From an uncultured Buttiauxella sp. (GTDB taxonomy: Bacteria; Pseudomonadota; Gammaproteobacteria; Enterobacterales; Enterobacteriaceae), in the NCBI GenBank assembly GCA_946480445.1, contig CAMLJN010000004.1, forward strand, positions 143,507 through 207,506: DNA of 64,000 nucleotides, read 5' to 3'. Positions 45,023-54,003 of this stretch are shown one piece after another. Positions within the stretch are counted from its first letter, which is position 1. Each line of letters starts with the position of its first letter. The notes beneath the pieces are model-generated. The model saw nothing but the letters and a program-made list of their open reading frames with translations. It did not search any database and was not told the origin of the DNA. The translations under genes and the position numbers were made by a program.

Positions 45023-45515
45023 GCTGCGCCGCTGGGGGCGTGAAGGGCTGGTGTTGTTACTGCTTCTGTCTGCCGTCCTTTTACTCCTCGACGGGTGGCG
45101 AGCGCCGCAGCTGCCTGCAACATTTGATAGCGCGCCGCTGCGTACGCTGGATGGCAGCACCGTCACGCTGGGCTCACTGAGCGAGGAGCGTCCGCTGCTG
45201 CTCTATTTCTGGGCCAGCTGGTGCGGCGTTTGTCGCTTTACCACGCCGGATGTGGCGCGTCTGGCGGCAGAAGGAGCGAACGTGATGACCGTTGCCCTGC
45301 GTTCAGGGGACGAGCAGCGAGTTGCAGGCTGGCTTGAGAAGAAAAAAGTCGCGTTACCGGTTATCAACGATGAGCAGGGGGCGCTGTCCGGGAGCTGGCA
45401 GATTAATGTCACGCCGACGCTAGTTGTCCTTTATAAAGGTGAAATGGTTTCTTCGACAACCGGCTGGACGAGCTATTGGGGGATGAAGCTTCGTCTCTGG
45501 TGGAGCAGCCTGTAA
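45012..45515 (+). CDS. scsD: Thioredoxin-like protein ScsD (TlpA family)
   Basis: 167 residues. One N-terminal membrane anchor (about 12-26, LVLLLLLSAVLLLL) tethers a periplasmic thioredoxin domain with active site WC71GVC74 and cis-Pro in INVTPTLVV. Last gene of the scsBCD operon. Downstream is the nac regulatory region. Confidence 0.93.
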   Translation: MRSKLRRWGREGLVLLLLLSAVLLLLDGWRAPQLPATFDSAPLRTLDGSTVTLGSLSEERPLLLYFWASWCGVCRFTTPDVARLAAEGANVMTVALRSGDEQRVAGWLEKKKVALPVINDEQGALSGSWQINVTPTLVVLYKGEMVSSTTGWTSYWGMKLRLWWSSL

Positions 45516-45529
45516 CCGGCTTACCTCAG

Positions 45530-45554
45530 CACGCGCACCGATATGGTGCGCGTG
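45530..45554. promoter_or_regulatory. NtrC-like enhancer palindrome upstream of nac
   Basis: A perfect inverted repeat, arms CACGCGCACC and GGTGCGCGTG around GATAT. Its core GCACC-N5-GGTGC fits the NtrC consensus. It is centred about 138 bp upstream of the sigma54 -12 element, a usual enhancer distance. No T run follows, so it is less likely to be a terminator for scsD. Confidence 0.7.
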
Positions 45555-45666
45555 TACCTCTTATGGGGCATAAGCAAACCGGTGTTTTACTTATCAAAAC
45601 TCTTTAAAGATAAGTTTCTCTTAAAATCCTGTCGGTTAGCGCTACTGGTCAGACGTTGAGAAAAAG

Positions 45667-45682
45667 TGGCAAGCATCTTGCA
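45667..45682 (+). promoter_or_regulatory. sigma54 promoter of nac
   Basis: TGGCAAGCATCTTGCA matches the -24 (GG) and -12 (GC) elements with the required 10-bp spacing. It lies 58 bp before the nac ATG. nac is a known NtrC/sigma54 target in Klebsiella and E. coli. Confidence 0.9.
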
Positions 45683-45739
45683 ATTCCTTCTGTGACATTT
45701 CTGCCAAAACTGGCCCTGGCATTCCGTGAAGGAGGCAAA

Positions 45740-46657
45740 ATGAATTTAAGACGGCTGAAGTACTTCGTAAAAATCGTTGATATCGGTAGCCTGACCCAGG
45801 CCGCTGAGGTGCTGCATATAGCTCAGCCTGCGCTAAGCCAGCAGGTCGCAACCCTTGAAGGAGAACTGAGTCAACAGCTGCTTATCCGCACCAAGCGCGG
45901 TGTGACCCCTACCGAAGCGGGGAAAATCCTCTACAGCCATGCACGAACGATTTTACGTCAGTGCGAGCAGGCACAGCTGGCCGTCGGTAACGTTGGGCAG
46001 ACGACTGGCGGGCAGGTCTCGATTGGTCTGGCTCCCGGCACGGCCGCATCGGCGGTGACAATGCCTCTTCTGCAGGCCGTCCGTGCGGAACTGCCGGATG
46101 TGACGGTCTACCTGCATGAAAACAGCGGGTCTTCCCTTAATGACAAGCTGTTGAGCGGCCAGCTTGATATGGCCGTGCTGTACGACCGCACGCCGACGGC
46201 CGGAATCCTCAGCCAGCCGTTGCTCAAAGAGGAACTGTTTCTGGTCGGCATCCGTGACTGCCCGGGTCAGACAGTCGATCTTGCTGCGGTAGCCGAAATG
46301 AACCTTTTCCTGCCGCGTGACTACAGCGCCGTACGTAAGCGAGTGGACGAAGCGTTCTCTCTGCGTCGCCTGACGGCAAAAATCATCGGCGAGATCGAGT
46401 CTATTTCTACGCTAACAGCCGCCATCGCCAGCGGTATGGGGGTGACGGTGCTGCCTGAATCCGCAGCACGTTCGCTGATGGCCTCAGCAAATGGGTGGAT
46501 GGCACGTATTACCAGTCCCTCCCTCAACCTGCCGCTGTCCGTGAATGTCTCTGCCCGTTTGCCGCTGACGCCCCAGGCACAGGCGGTAAAAGAGATCCTT
46601 ATGACTCTGGTGACGAGGCCTGCGCACGAAAGCAGGGAGCTACAGCTGGTCGGCTGA
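45740..46657 (+). CDS. nac: Nitrogen assimilation control protein Nac (LysR family)
   Basis: 305 residues from MNLRRLKYF, after a GGAGG site; 28 in-frame codons upstream are inside the promoter. The winged helix IGSLTQAAEVLHIAQPALSQQ and the effector domain match Nac almost word for word (NLFLPRDYSAVR, ASGMGVTVLPESAA). Nac couples sigma54 nitrogen-starvation control to sigma70 genes for poor nitrogen sources. Confidence 0.96.
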   Translation: MNLRRLKYFVKIVDIGSLTQAAEVLHIAQPALSQQVATLEGELSQQLLIRTKRGVTPTEAGKILYSHARTILRQCEQAQLAVGNVGQTTGGQVSIGLAPGTAASAVTMPLLQAVRAELPDVTVYLHENSGSSLNDKLLSGQLDMAVLYDRTPTAGILSQPLLKEELFLVGIRDCPGQTVDLAAVAEMNLFLPRDYSAVRKRVDEAFSLRRLTAKIIGEIESISTLTAAIASGMGVTVLPESAARSLMASANGWMARITSPSLNLPLSVNVSARLPLTPQAQAVKEILMTLVTRPAHESRELQLVG

Positions 46658-46763
46658 CGCTCGCTTATTGCTAAAAAGAATAAGTTGCTGGTTTTTATTA
46701 TTTGTTCCCCAGACGCTGTGACTTTAACAATGGTGTAAAGAACAGTCATGCTCCGGGGGTAAC

Positions 46764-47708
46764 GTGAATTTCCAGCAACTTAAAATAATCCGTGAGGCGG
46801 CGCGGCGGGACTATAACCTCACCGAAGTCGCCAACATGCTTTTTACCTCGCAATCAGGTGTCAGCAGGCATATCCGCGAGCTGGAAGAAGAGCTTGGCAT
46901 CGAGATTTTCATCCGCCGTGGCAAACGGTTATTAGGTATGACGGAACCCGGTAAGGCGCTGCTGGTGATTGCTGAACGCATTCTTAATGAAGCCAGCAAT
47001 GTCAGGCGGCTGGCCGATCTCTTTACTAACGATGCCAGCGGTGTACTGACAATTGCCACCACACATACTCAGGCTCGTTACAGCCTTCCCTCGGTTATTA
47101 AGGCCTTCCGTTCACTTTTCCCGGAAGTCCGGCTGGAATTAATTCAGGGTACGCCGCAGGAAATTGAAGCTCTTTTGCATAGCGGTACGGCCGACGTCGG
47201 TATTGCCAGCGAACGGCTCAGTAACGATCCCACGCTTGTCGCATATCCCTGGTTCCGCTGGTATCACAGCTTACTTGTGCCTAAGGGACATCCGCTCATT
47301 CATGCCAGTCCGCTTACGCTCGATGATATCAGCCGCTGGCCGCTGATTACCTACCGACAGGGCATCACTGGCCGTTCCCGTATTGATGAAGCCTTTTCAC
47401 GCCGTGGTCTGTCACCGGACGTGGTGCTTAGCGCGCAGGATTCGGATGTGGTGAAAACTTACGTTGAGCTGGGATTGGGGATTGGGCTGGTGGCCGATCA
47501 GGCCAGCGGTGAAGAGGGGAGTCTGGTTCGCCTGGATACCCGGCATCTTTTCGACGCCAATACGGTATGGCTGGGGCTGAAACGTGGACAATTGCAGCGG
47601 AATTATGTCTGGCGGTTTATTGAACTCTGTAATCCTGAACTCTCTGTAGATGAAATTAAGCGCCTTGCCCTTGAGCCTGATGAGGTCGTTATCGACTTCC
47701 AAATCTAG
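46764..47708 (+). CDS. cbl: LysR-family regulator Cbl
   Basis: 314 residues with a GTG start. It is a CysB-like activator for sulfur-starvation genes such as tau and ssu in E. coli. The helix-turn-helix is NLTEVANMLFTSQSGVSRHIRELEEE (first part NLTEVANMLFTSQ). The effector domain has TTHTQARYSLP and ITYRQGITGRSRID, as in CysB/Cbl. It follows nac as in E. coli, and Nac regulates cbl there. Confidence 0.95.
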   Translation: MNFQQLKIIREAARRDYNLTEVANMLFTSQSGVSRHIRELEEELGIEIFIRRGKRLLGMTEPGKALLVIAERILNEASNVRRLADLFTNDASGVLTIATTHTQARYSLPSVIKAFRSLFPEVRLELIQGTPQEIEALLHSGTADVGIASERLSNDPTLVAYPWFRWYHSLLVPKGHPLIHASPLTLDDISRWPLITYRQGITGRSRIDEAFSRRGLSPDVVLSAQDSDVVKTYVELGLGIGLVADQASGEEGSLVRLDTRHLFDANTVWLGLKRGQLQRNYVWRFIELCNPELSVDEIKRLALEPDEVVIDFQI

Positions 47709-48079
47709 CTCTGGCCATTGTGTAACTATTTTGAGAGTATATTGTTAATGATTTATTAAATAAAGCCCGAGGCGTCCATTCTATCTTCCTGAACCCTGGG
47801 AATATGCGGTGGGCGCTTTATTTATTTACAAAATACAGACAGGCGGCAAAAACGCACAATATCCCCAATAACTGATCAATCAAAGAAAACCGATAGATCA
47901 CAGCTATCAAAAAATAATCAGCTTTACAAAAAAACGATCAAATTCATAAAGTTACTTTTACTCCGTCCGATAGGTTTAGTGAAGGCATCCGAATTTCGCC
48001 TGCATTTTGTTCACTTCTGTGGCGCGCCGCAGGCGGTGGCCTTCATCGACAGCCATACATTAGCCCCGAGGGAGTAGAA
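47709..48079. other. 371-bp intergenic region between cbl and chemoreceptor 2
   Basis: No gene is seen. An AAATAAAGC / GCTTTATTT inverted repeat with a long loop (47758-47823) may end cbl transcripts. Downstream is AT-rich sequence and then the FliA promoter at 47947-47973. The 5' leader after it can fold TGAAGGC with GGCCTTCA. Confidence 0.6.
47947..47973 (+). promoter_or_regulatory. FliA (sigma28) promoter of chemoreceptor 2
   Basis: TAAAGTTA, exactly 11 bp, then TCCGATAG; the consensus is TAAAGTTT-N11-GCCGATAA. It lies about 107 bp before the start codon, so the receptor is expressed with late flagellar genes. Confidence 0.88.
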
Positions 48080-49636
48080 ATGCTTTTACATGATGTAAAA
48101 ATTCGCACCAAATTAATCATAGCTTTTACCTTCTTTATCGTGCTGATGATATTAAGTGCCAGCCTTTCTTTGCTCAGCCTGAGTAAGGCAAATAGCGGCA
48201 TGCAAAAAATTATCGCTGATGATTACCCAATCACGGTAAAAGCCAATGAACTCATCGACAATTTCAATGATTTTGTCAATATTCAGCAGTTGATGTTGCT
48301 TGATGATAAAGGAACATTTCGCGAAGCATCCGAAGTGCGGCTTAAAGAGATCAGTGCGCGTATAACAGGCCTGCTAAATACGCTAAGTGAGGCACGCCAT
48401 GACGAGCCTTCCCGCCGGGCGCTGGAAGAAATAGCGGCTGCCCGCCAGGAATTTCTTGATTCACGTTTTCGCATTCTAAAGGCTATAGAGAGTGACGATC
48501 GGGCCGCTGCGTTTAATGAGATGATGACCACTACGGTGGAGGTACAGGAAAAGTATAAAGAGAAAGTGATGGCGCTGATCGCTATCCAGAATGACCAGAC
48601 GAACGCGGCGGGTGGCGAGGTTGAGGAGAGCTACCACACTAATCGTGCGCTGGTGATTTTAATCACCCTGATGAGCATCATTCTGGCGGCGGCAATGGGT
48701 TGGTTTATTGTCCGATCCATCACTCGTCCGTTGGGGCAGGCCGTTGCTTTTGCTCAGGACATTGCTGACGGCGATTTAACAGGCAGTGTTGATACTCACC
48801 GCCGCGACGAAACGGGTGTGCTGCTCAGTGCGCTAATGGCTATGAAGGTTCGTCTGCAGGAAATTGTGCGCGAGGTCCAGAGAGGATCGGAAAACATTTC
48901 TACCGCTGCGGCGCAGATTATGGCCGGTAACCAGGACCTGGCTGCGCGTACTGAAGAGCAGGCCAGTTCCGTTGAGGAAACGGCTGCCTCGATGGAACAG
49001 ATAACCTCAACGGTTAAAAATACCTACGATCATACCAACGTAGCCTCAGGCCTTTCGGCTGATGCCGCGGACGTGGTGAAGAAAAACGGACAAATGATGT
49101 CGCAGGTTACCAGTAAAATGCGCCTGATTAACGACACGTCAAACCGTATGTCTGACATCATTAACCTGATTGATTCTATCGCCTTCCAGACGAATATCCT
49201 CGCTCTGAATGCTGCTGTTGAAGCAGCACGCGCCGGGGAGCATGGACGTGGCTTTGCCGTGGTTGCAGGAGAAGTGCGTCAGCTTGCGCAAAAAAGTGCT
49301 TCGTCCGCCAACGATATCCGCAGCCTGATCGAGAACTCAACCTCGCAGGCCCGTGAAGGGATGGAGCTGGTGGAAATAGCAAATCAGCAGATAAACGGCA
49401 TGGTTAGAAACGTGCAGGAGATGGACGGTATTCTCAGTGATATTAAACTGGCAAGCCAGGAACAGACTGAGGGGATCTCGCAAATTAATACGGCCATTGG
49501 CATGATTGACACCACAACCCAACAAAACTCAGCGCTTGTTGAACAATCGGTGGCGGCAGCCGTTTCGCTTAACGAACAGGCACAGTACCTGCGCGAAATG
49601 GTGAAGGTGTTCCGTCTGGCTGCGGTTGCGCAATAA
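48080..49636 (+). CDS. Methyl-accepting chemotaxis protein lacking the C-terminal pentapeptide
   Basis: 518 residues. Membrane helices lie at about 13-33 and 190-212; the periplasmic part is a four-helix-bundle MCP domain ([18 protein letters not shown]). HAMP follows, then the signalling domain with tip [32 protein letters not shown]. The C terminus ends FRLAAVAQ with no xWxxF tail, so methylation would depend on other receptors' tethered CheR. Ligand unknown. Confidence 0.93.
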   Translation: MLLHDVKIRTKLIIAFTFFIVLMILSASLSLLSLSKANSGMQKIIADDYPITVKANELIDNFNDFVNIQQLMLLDDKGTFREASEVRLKEISARITGLLNTLSEARHDEPSRRALEEIAAARQEFLDSRFRILKAIESDDRAAAFNEMMTTTVEVQEKYKEKVMALIAIQNDQTNAAGGEVEESYHTNRALVILITLMSIILAAAMGWFIVRSITRPLGQAVAFAQDIADGDLTGSVDTHRRDETGVLLSALMAMKVRLQEIVREVQRGSENISTAAAQIMAGNQDLAARTEEQASSVEETAASMEQITSTVKNTYDHTNVASGLSADAADVVKKNGQMMSQVTSKMRLINDTSNRMSDIINLIDSIAFQTNILALNAAVEAARAGEHGRGFAVVAGEVRQLAQKSASSANDIRSLIENSTSQAREGMELVEIANQQINGMVRNVQEMDGILSDIKLASQEQTEGISQINTAIGMIDTTTQQNSALVEQSVAAAVSLNEQAQYLREMVKVFRLAAVAQ

Positions 49637-49683
49637 ACCAATTTGCTGTCCTCATAAATGAAAAGGATAGCTCGCAAAAACAC

Positions 49684-49717
49684 AAAACCCGTTTAAGAAT
49701 ACTTAAGCGGGTTTTTT
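49684..49717 (+). terminator. Terminator of chemoreceptor 2
   Basis: Stem AACCCG-TTTAAG / CTTAAG-CGGGTT is followed by T6, about 47 bp after the stop codon. Confidence 0.85.
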
Positions 49718-49805
49718 CATAGAGATTCTCTGCCGAGAAGGCCATTTAGCCGTGGAGTCATTCACAATCACGCCTGAAATTTCCGGTTTCAGTATGGGGG
49801 AAAGA

Positions 49806-49830
49806 GAGTGATAACCTTTGGTTATCACTC
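49806..49830. promoter_or_regulatory. Perfect 25-bp palindrome upstream of the aldo/keto reductase
   Basis: Arms GAGTGATAACC and GGTTATCACTC around TTT, 80 bp before the proposed start codon. No T tract follows directly. Likely an operator for an unidentified dimeric regulator. Confidence 0.7.
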
Positions 49831-49909
49831 CATAGATTTTATTCATTTTAAGCCAAAACATCCTGAGCGTAGGATGAAAGTCCCTTCAAACCACAGGTTA
49901 AATAATATT

Positions 49910-50932
49910 ATGAGAAAAAGTAAACTCGGATATTCCTCTGTCTCGATTACCGCGCAAGGCTATGGCTGCATGGGCCTGTCGGAGTTTTATGGCCCCACCG
50001 CCGAGAGTGACGCGGAGAAAATACTGCATCGTGCCGTTGAAGGCGGTGTTAATTTTTTTGATACCGCGGATATGTATGGTTATGGTCATAACGAAAAACT
50101 GGTCGGAAGGGTATTGCAGCATTATCCTGATAAAGAAATTGTTGTGGCCACGAAATGTGGGATCGTTCGTGACGTGAATAATCCCTGGCACCGTGAGATC
50201 AATAATAGCGGGGAGTATATCAGGCAATGTTTTGCCGGGAGTAAGGAAAGGCTCGGCAGACACATTGATCTTTATTACCTGCATCGCGTGATTCAGGAAC
50301 AGGATTCACTAAGGGAAGCTATGCATACCCTGTACCAGCTAAAAGTTGGTGGCGATATTGGCGCCATCGGGCTATCAGAAGTGAATGCTGAAACAATCCG
50401 CTTTGCTCATGAGTTTCTACAGCAACTCTCAGCTGGAGAATTTGGTCTAAGCGCGGTGCAGATGGAGTATTCATTATTAACTCGCGATATTGAAAAGAAC
50501 GGTGTTCTGGCGATATGCAAGCAACTGGGTATATCCGTTGTGGCATATAGCCCGATTAGCAGAGGATTACTGAGCGGAAAATTACAGGATCTGAACTCGC
50601 TCGCTGAAGATGATTCTCGCCGTCATCTGCCTCGTTTTATGGGGAATAATCTTCAGGATAATAATAATATTGTTGCTGAAATCACGGCATTTGCACAGCG
50701 CCTCGGGATAACGCCTGCACAGCTCGCACTGGCATGGGTAATGAACAATGAGGTGGGGGTTATTCCTATTCCAGGCACCCGCACGGCCCACTATCTGGAT
50801 GACAATATTAAAGCGGCAGATATAACATTTTCCCGGGAGCAGTTGGCAGAGCTTGAGGGAATCCTGTCAGGTTATAAAATAGCTGGATCGCGCTATCCTG
50901 AAGAGTTTATGCCGTCCAATTTGACAAGTTAA
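49910..50932 (+). CDS. Aldo/keto reductase
   Basis: 340 residues from MRKSKLGYSSVSIT, the usual family opening; a start 12 codons earlier is possible because the ribosome site here is weak. It is a TIM-barrel NADPH-dependent reductase of the AKR11/AKR13-like group. The tetrad is visible: Asp and Tyr in FFDTADMYGYG, Lys in VVATKCGI, His in YYLHRV. The cofactor tail region is IPIPGTRTAHYLDDN. Substrate unknown. Base composition is lower in GC than the core genes, consistent with an acquired segment. Confidence 0.9.
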   Translation: MRKSKLGYSSVSITAQGYGCMGLSEFYGPTAESDAEKILHRAVEGGVNFFDTADMYGYGHNEKLVGRVLQHYPDKEIVVATKCGIVRDVNNPWHREINNSGEYIRQCFAGSKERLGRHIDLYYLHRVIQEQDSLREAMHTLYQLKVGGDIGAIGLSEVNAETIRFAHEFLQQLSAGEFGLSAVQMEYSLLTRDIEKNGVLAICKQLGISVVAYSPISRGLLSGKLQDLNSLAEDDSRRHLPRFMGNNLQDNNNIVAEITAFAQRLGITPAQLALAWVMNNEVGVIPIPGTRTAHYLDDNIKAADITFSREQLAELEGILSGYKIAGSRYPEEFMPSNLTS

Positions 50933-51198
50933 ACCTGAGTGTAATGATGGTGAAGATACTGAAATGTGAACAGCATTAAAGAACTGAAATAGATCTCGCT
51001 TATATTAAGGTGGAAAGATATCGGACGGGTCGATACCAAATACGTATAATAGAGCATCTATCTTTGGTGGGCGATGTCGGGAGGGAGAATATACCAAGGA
51101 AAGTGGGCGGGTGATGCCGGAAAAGTCTTTCAATACCTCAATAAGTTTACCTGCTTTAATCTGTATTAACCCCTACCATGAGGGTGATAAGCGCAGTC

Positions 51199-51411
51199 TT
51201 AAGGTGAGATCTTACGGCGTGGTGTGTTAAGTCGGGATTTGCGCGCGAAAGAAAGTTCTGACAGTTGTTCAAGATTGCGTTCAACAGCACGTTGAAGTTC
51301 AAGTGCACCCTCTGTGCGTTGTTTTAGAGGCATAGAAATGATTTCATCATCGCTCTTCTCACGGAGCAGCGCTCTGGCTAGTGAACGACGTTTCATACTC
51401 TCTATTGCCAT
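51199..51411 (-). CDS. Small hypothetical protein
   Basis: Up to 70 residues; an inner ATG (51396) with AGAGAGT before it gives 65 residues starting MKRRSLARALLREKSDDEI. The product is charged, predicted helical, rich in Arg/Lys and Glu, with no membrane segment or Cys. Not recognised. It stands alone in an AT-rich, otherwise gene-free 600-bp stretch; the 266 bp between the aldo/keto reductase and this frame show nothing else. Confidence 0.4.
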   Translation of the reverse strand: MAIESMKRRSLARALLREKSDDEIISMPLKQRTEGALELQRAVERNLEQLSELSFARKSRLNTPRRKISP

Positions 51412-51475
51412 ACAGCTGTTTACGGAATATCACCTGATAAAATTCATTTTGTAACATTGTAAAAGAGGTGAAATG

Positions 51476-51512
51476 AAATGGCTCAGTGATTTTGTGTTCA
51501 CTGAGCCATTTT
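51476..51512 (-). terminator. Terminator of the MFS gene
   Basis: A long perfect stem, arms 51476-51489 and 51498-51511 (core GGCTCAGTGA / TCACTGAGCC), 45 bp beyond the MFS stop codon on the minus strand. Confidence 0.8.
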
Positions 51513-51556
51513 AAATACTATGTGCGCTATAAGATGTAATCGAACGTGGTGCATCT

Positions 51557-52723
51557 TTAATTAGAATTTACTTGTAATAACATCCACAAAATACCAATAA
51601 TGACAACTCCGCCTCCAACCCACGTAGGACTTGTGAGACCAATAACATCCAGTGCTACACCTCCTAGTAGCGATCCTAATGCAATTCCTCCGTTAAAACC
51701 GGCAATATTCAGTCCTGCTGCCACAGCTGGAGCTTCGGGGGCATGTATATGAGATAACACGATAACTCTTGCTTGCATTGGGGGGACCGCCGCGTAGGTC
51801 AATGCTCCAAGCAGGCCAATAAACAATGCCATAAACATCGAGGATGAGACAGAGAACCACATCGCGAAGAGAACGATCGCCAGACCAATAAGCACTGTCA
51901 TCACAGCCCGGTCTGCGCCTTGTTTATCGGTCAAGCGGCCACCCCAGACATTTCCGATAGCAGCCATCACGCCGTATACCAACATGAATAAACTGCTCGT
52001 ACGATCGTCAACATGCGTTACCTGAAGTAGAATCGGCGAAATATACGTATACAGAGCAAAAGATCCAGCATAAGCCAAAACTGTTATTCCGGCTCCTGCA
52101 AGCAGTAGTGGGTTGAACATGGCTTTTAAACCATCCATGGCTTTTGCATTCAAGGAGGGATCATTCTGATCCGCGGGCATCAGCATTGCCAATCCAATGA
52201 ACCCGATCGCTCCACTAGCCGTTACTGCCATGAATATAGACTGCCAACTCAACAGACTACCGATATAGGTAGCAAGTGGCACGCCCAACGCCAGCGCAAC
52301 TGTAAGACCTCCAAAAACGACAGAAACAGCGGCGCCAGCACGATGGCGTCCTGCAAGTTGGATTGCCACACTTGAAGCAACAGCAAGAAACACTCCGTGC
52401 CCCAAACCAGAAGCGAATCGTGCAATCAACATTGGCATTAGTGACTCAGACACACCGACGATACCATTGCCGACTGTAAACAGGCCCATGGCAACAAGTA
52501 ACAGTCTTTTACGAGGCCATTGTGTTGCTAATGCTGTTAATCCCGGAGCACCGATTACGGCACCCAGTGCGTAGGCTGTTACCGCTGTACCTACATGGCT
52601 AACACCGATATGCAGATCAGCTGATATCCTGGAAACCAGGCCGATCGTGACAAACTCAGTGAATCCCAAAGCAAAAGCGCAGAGTGCAAAGACATATATA
52701 ACAAAAGGCATGCGTTCTTTCAT
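51557..52723 (-). CDS. MFS transporter, AraJ/YdhP-like (DHA1/DHA12 type)
   Basis: 388 residues with 12 predicted membrane helices. The opening FVIYVFALCAFALGFTEFV and the motif-A-like loop ATQWPRKRLLLVAMGLF are typical of sugar/drug efflux members such as AraJ and YdhP. Likely a proton-driven exporter in the inner membrane. It is divergent from a LysR gene with a 256-bp gap holding a perfect palindrome and a tandem repeat. GC is lower than in the core genes. Confidence 0.9.
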   Translation of the reverse strand: MKERMPFVIYVFALCAFALGFTEFVTIGLVSRISADLHIGVSHVGTAVTAYALGAVIGAPGLTALATQWPRKRLLLVAMGLFTVGNGIVGVSESLMPMLIARFASGLGHGVFLAVASSVAIQLAGRHRAGAAVSVVFGGLTVALALGVPLATYIGSLLSWQSIFMAVTASGAIGFIGLAMLMPADQNDPSLNAKAMDGLKAMFNPLLLAGAGITVLAYAGSFALYTYISPILLQVTHVDDRTSSLFMLVYGVMAAIGNVWGGRLTDKQGADRAVMTVLIGLAIVLFAMWFSVSSSMFMALFIGLLGALTYAAVPPMQARVIVLSHIHAPEAPAVAAGLNIAGFNGGIALGSLLGGVALDVIGLTSPTWVGGGVVIIGILWMLLQVNSN

Positions 52724-52743
52724 AACTCAGGCTCTTTCATTTT

Positions 52744-52773
52744 CAATAGAGGCCAATAGAGGCCAATAAAGGC
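52744..52773. repeat. Three tandem 10-bp repeats upstream of the MFS gene
   Basis: CAATAGAGGC, CAATAGAGGC and CAATAAAGGC stand head to tail, 21 bp before the MFS start codon. The 10-bp period is one DNA helix turn. Confidence 0.85.
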
Positions 52774-52889
52774 ATCATTATTCTTCACCGCGCCTTAACG
52801 GTCATGGCTGGTCAATATTAACAGGATACGATTTGACATCTTAATTTCCTCTACAATGGGGTTTAAAGTAAAATTCTTCTTAAGGCATG

Positions 52890-52913
52890 CAATATGACAG
52901 ACTTGTCATATTG
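52890..52913. promoter_or_regulatory. Perfect palindrome between the MFS and LysR genes
   Basis: Arms CAATATGACA and TGTCATATTG around GACT, 67 bp before the LysR start. The position fits a self-binding site of the LysR protein controlling both divergent genes. Confidence 0.75.
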
Positions 52914-52979
52914 AATCTTATTGTGGAACAATCTATTTATCCTTTAAAGAGACTCATGTAGACAAACACTTACTTCAAA

Positions 52980-53897
52980 ATGAACAAAATAAACTTAAGA
53001 AATGACGATCTTGAAGTCTTTTTGCACGTCGTCGACAGAAATAATTTCTCAGCCACAGCGCGAGACCTGCAAATACTCCCTAAGATGGTTAGCAAGCAGA
53101 TAGCCAGGTTGGAAACTGCGCTTGGCACTACATTATTTGAAAGAAACACCCGTAATCTTCGTATTACAGACGAGGGCAGAGCTATTGCTGAGAGGGTCCG
53201 CGTAGCATTGGCCATTTTGGATGAGGTGAAGGAGCTTTCCCGGGGAGGTAGTGAGGAAATAAGCGGAAATATTCGTTTGACTGCACCCGCACCGTTTGGC
53301 CGAAAATATGTTGCTCCCGCGATCGCAGCATTCTGCCAGGAGCATCCAGGGGTGGACTTTGATTTAAGGTTATCTGACCACATCCAGGATCTTTACAGTG
53401 GTGATTTCGATCTGGCTATTCGCATGGGGTATCTGGCTGATTCTCGCCTGCTGGCCAGAAAAATAGCAAATAACAAACGTATTCTCATCGCATCGCCCGA
53501 ATATCTGAAAAATCATCCACCTATTGAGCGACCGGAAGATCTTTTAGATCACAACTGCTTAGTATTTTCTTACCCGGGTTTTTTATACAATTCATGGACA
53601 TTACGTACAGTTGGTCATGAAAGAAGTATCAGCGTTACCGGCAACCTTATCAGTGATAATGGAGACGTATTGCATGCCTGGTGCCTGGCGGGGCTTGGCA
53701 TTTCTCTGCGAGAAACCTGGGATATTCATGATGAGTTGAGAGCCGGGAAACTTTGCAGAGTTCTGCCTACTTGGGAAGCAAACACGTCTCAGATCAGTGT
53801 TGTCCGGGCGCGGCGAGAGCCTGTTCCCCGTAGGCTTAGTGTATTTATAGATTTCATGGCAGACAGATGGAAACGGGCACCATGGGATAATGATTAA
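52980..53897 (+). CDS. LysR-family transcriptional regulator
   Basis: 305 residues. Winged helix: NFSATARDLQILPKMVSKQIARLE; effector domain with IRLTAPAPFGRKYVAP, FDLAIRMG and a C-terminal ISVVRARREPVPRRLSVFIDF (split in two halves). This is the DmlR-like group. It probably controls the divergent MFS exporter. Lower GC than the core genes, so probably acquired with it. Confidence 0.9.
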   Translation: MNKINLRNDDLEVFLHVVDRNNFSATARDLQILPKMVSKQIARLETALGTTLFERNTRNLRITDEGRAIAERVRVALAILDEVKELSRGGSEEISGNIRLTAPAPFGRKYVAPAIAAFCQEHPGVDFDLRLSDHIQDLYSGDFDLAIRMGYLADSRLLARKIANNKRILIASPEYLKNHPPIERPEDLLDHNCLVFSYPGFLYNSWTLRTVGHERSISVTGNLISDNGDVLHAWCLAGLGISLRETWDIHDELRAGKLCRVLPTWEANTSQISVVRARREPVPRRLSVFIDFMADRWKRAPWDND

Positions 53898-54003
53898 TGT
53901 TTCCTAAGGTAGTCCTAACCAGGCTGGCGGAAGATAACCACTCTCTCAGTGTTCCCGATGCGGAGGGATATTGAGAAGGCATCGTGATATTTATGCTAAA
54001 AGC

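Noticed and set aside
45530..45560. Rho-independent terminator of scsD
   Set aside because: The stem is strong, but neither side has a T tract and its core matches an NtrC site at the right distance from the nac promoter.
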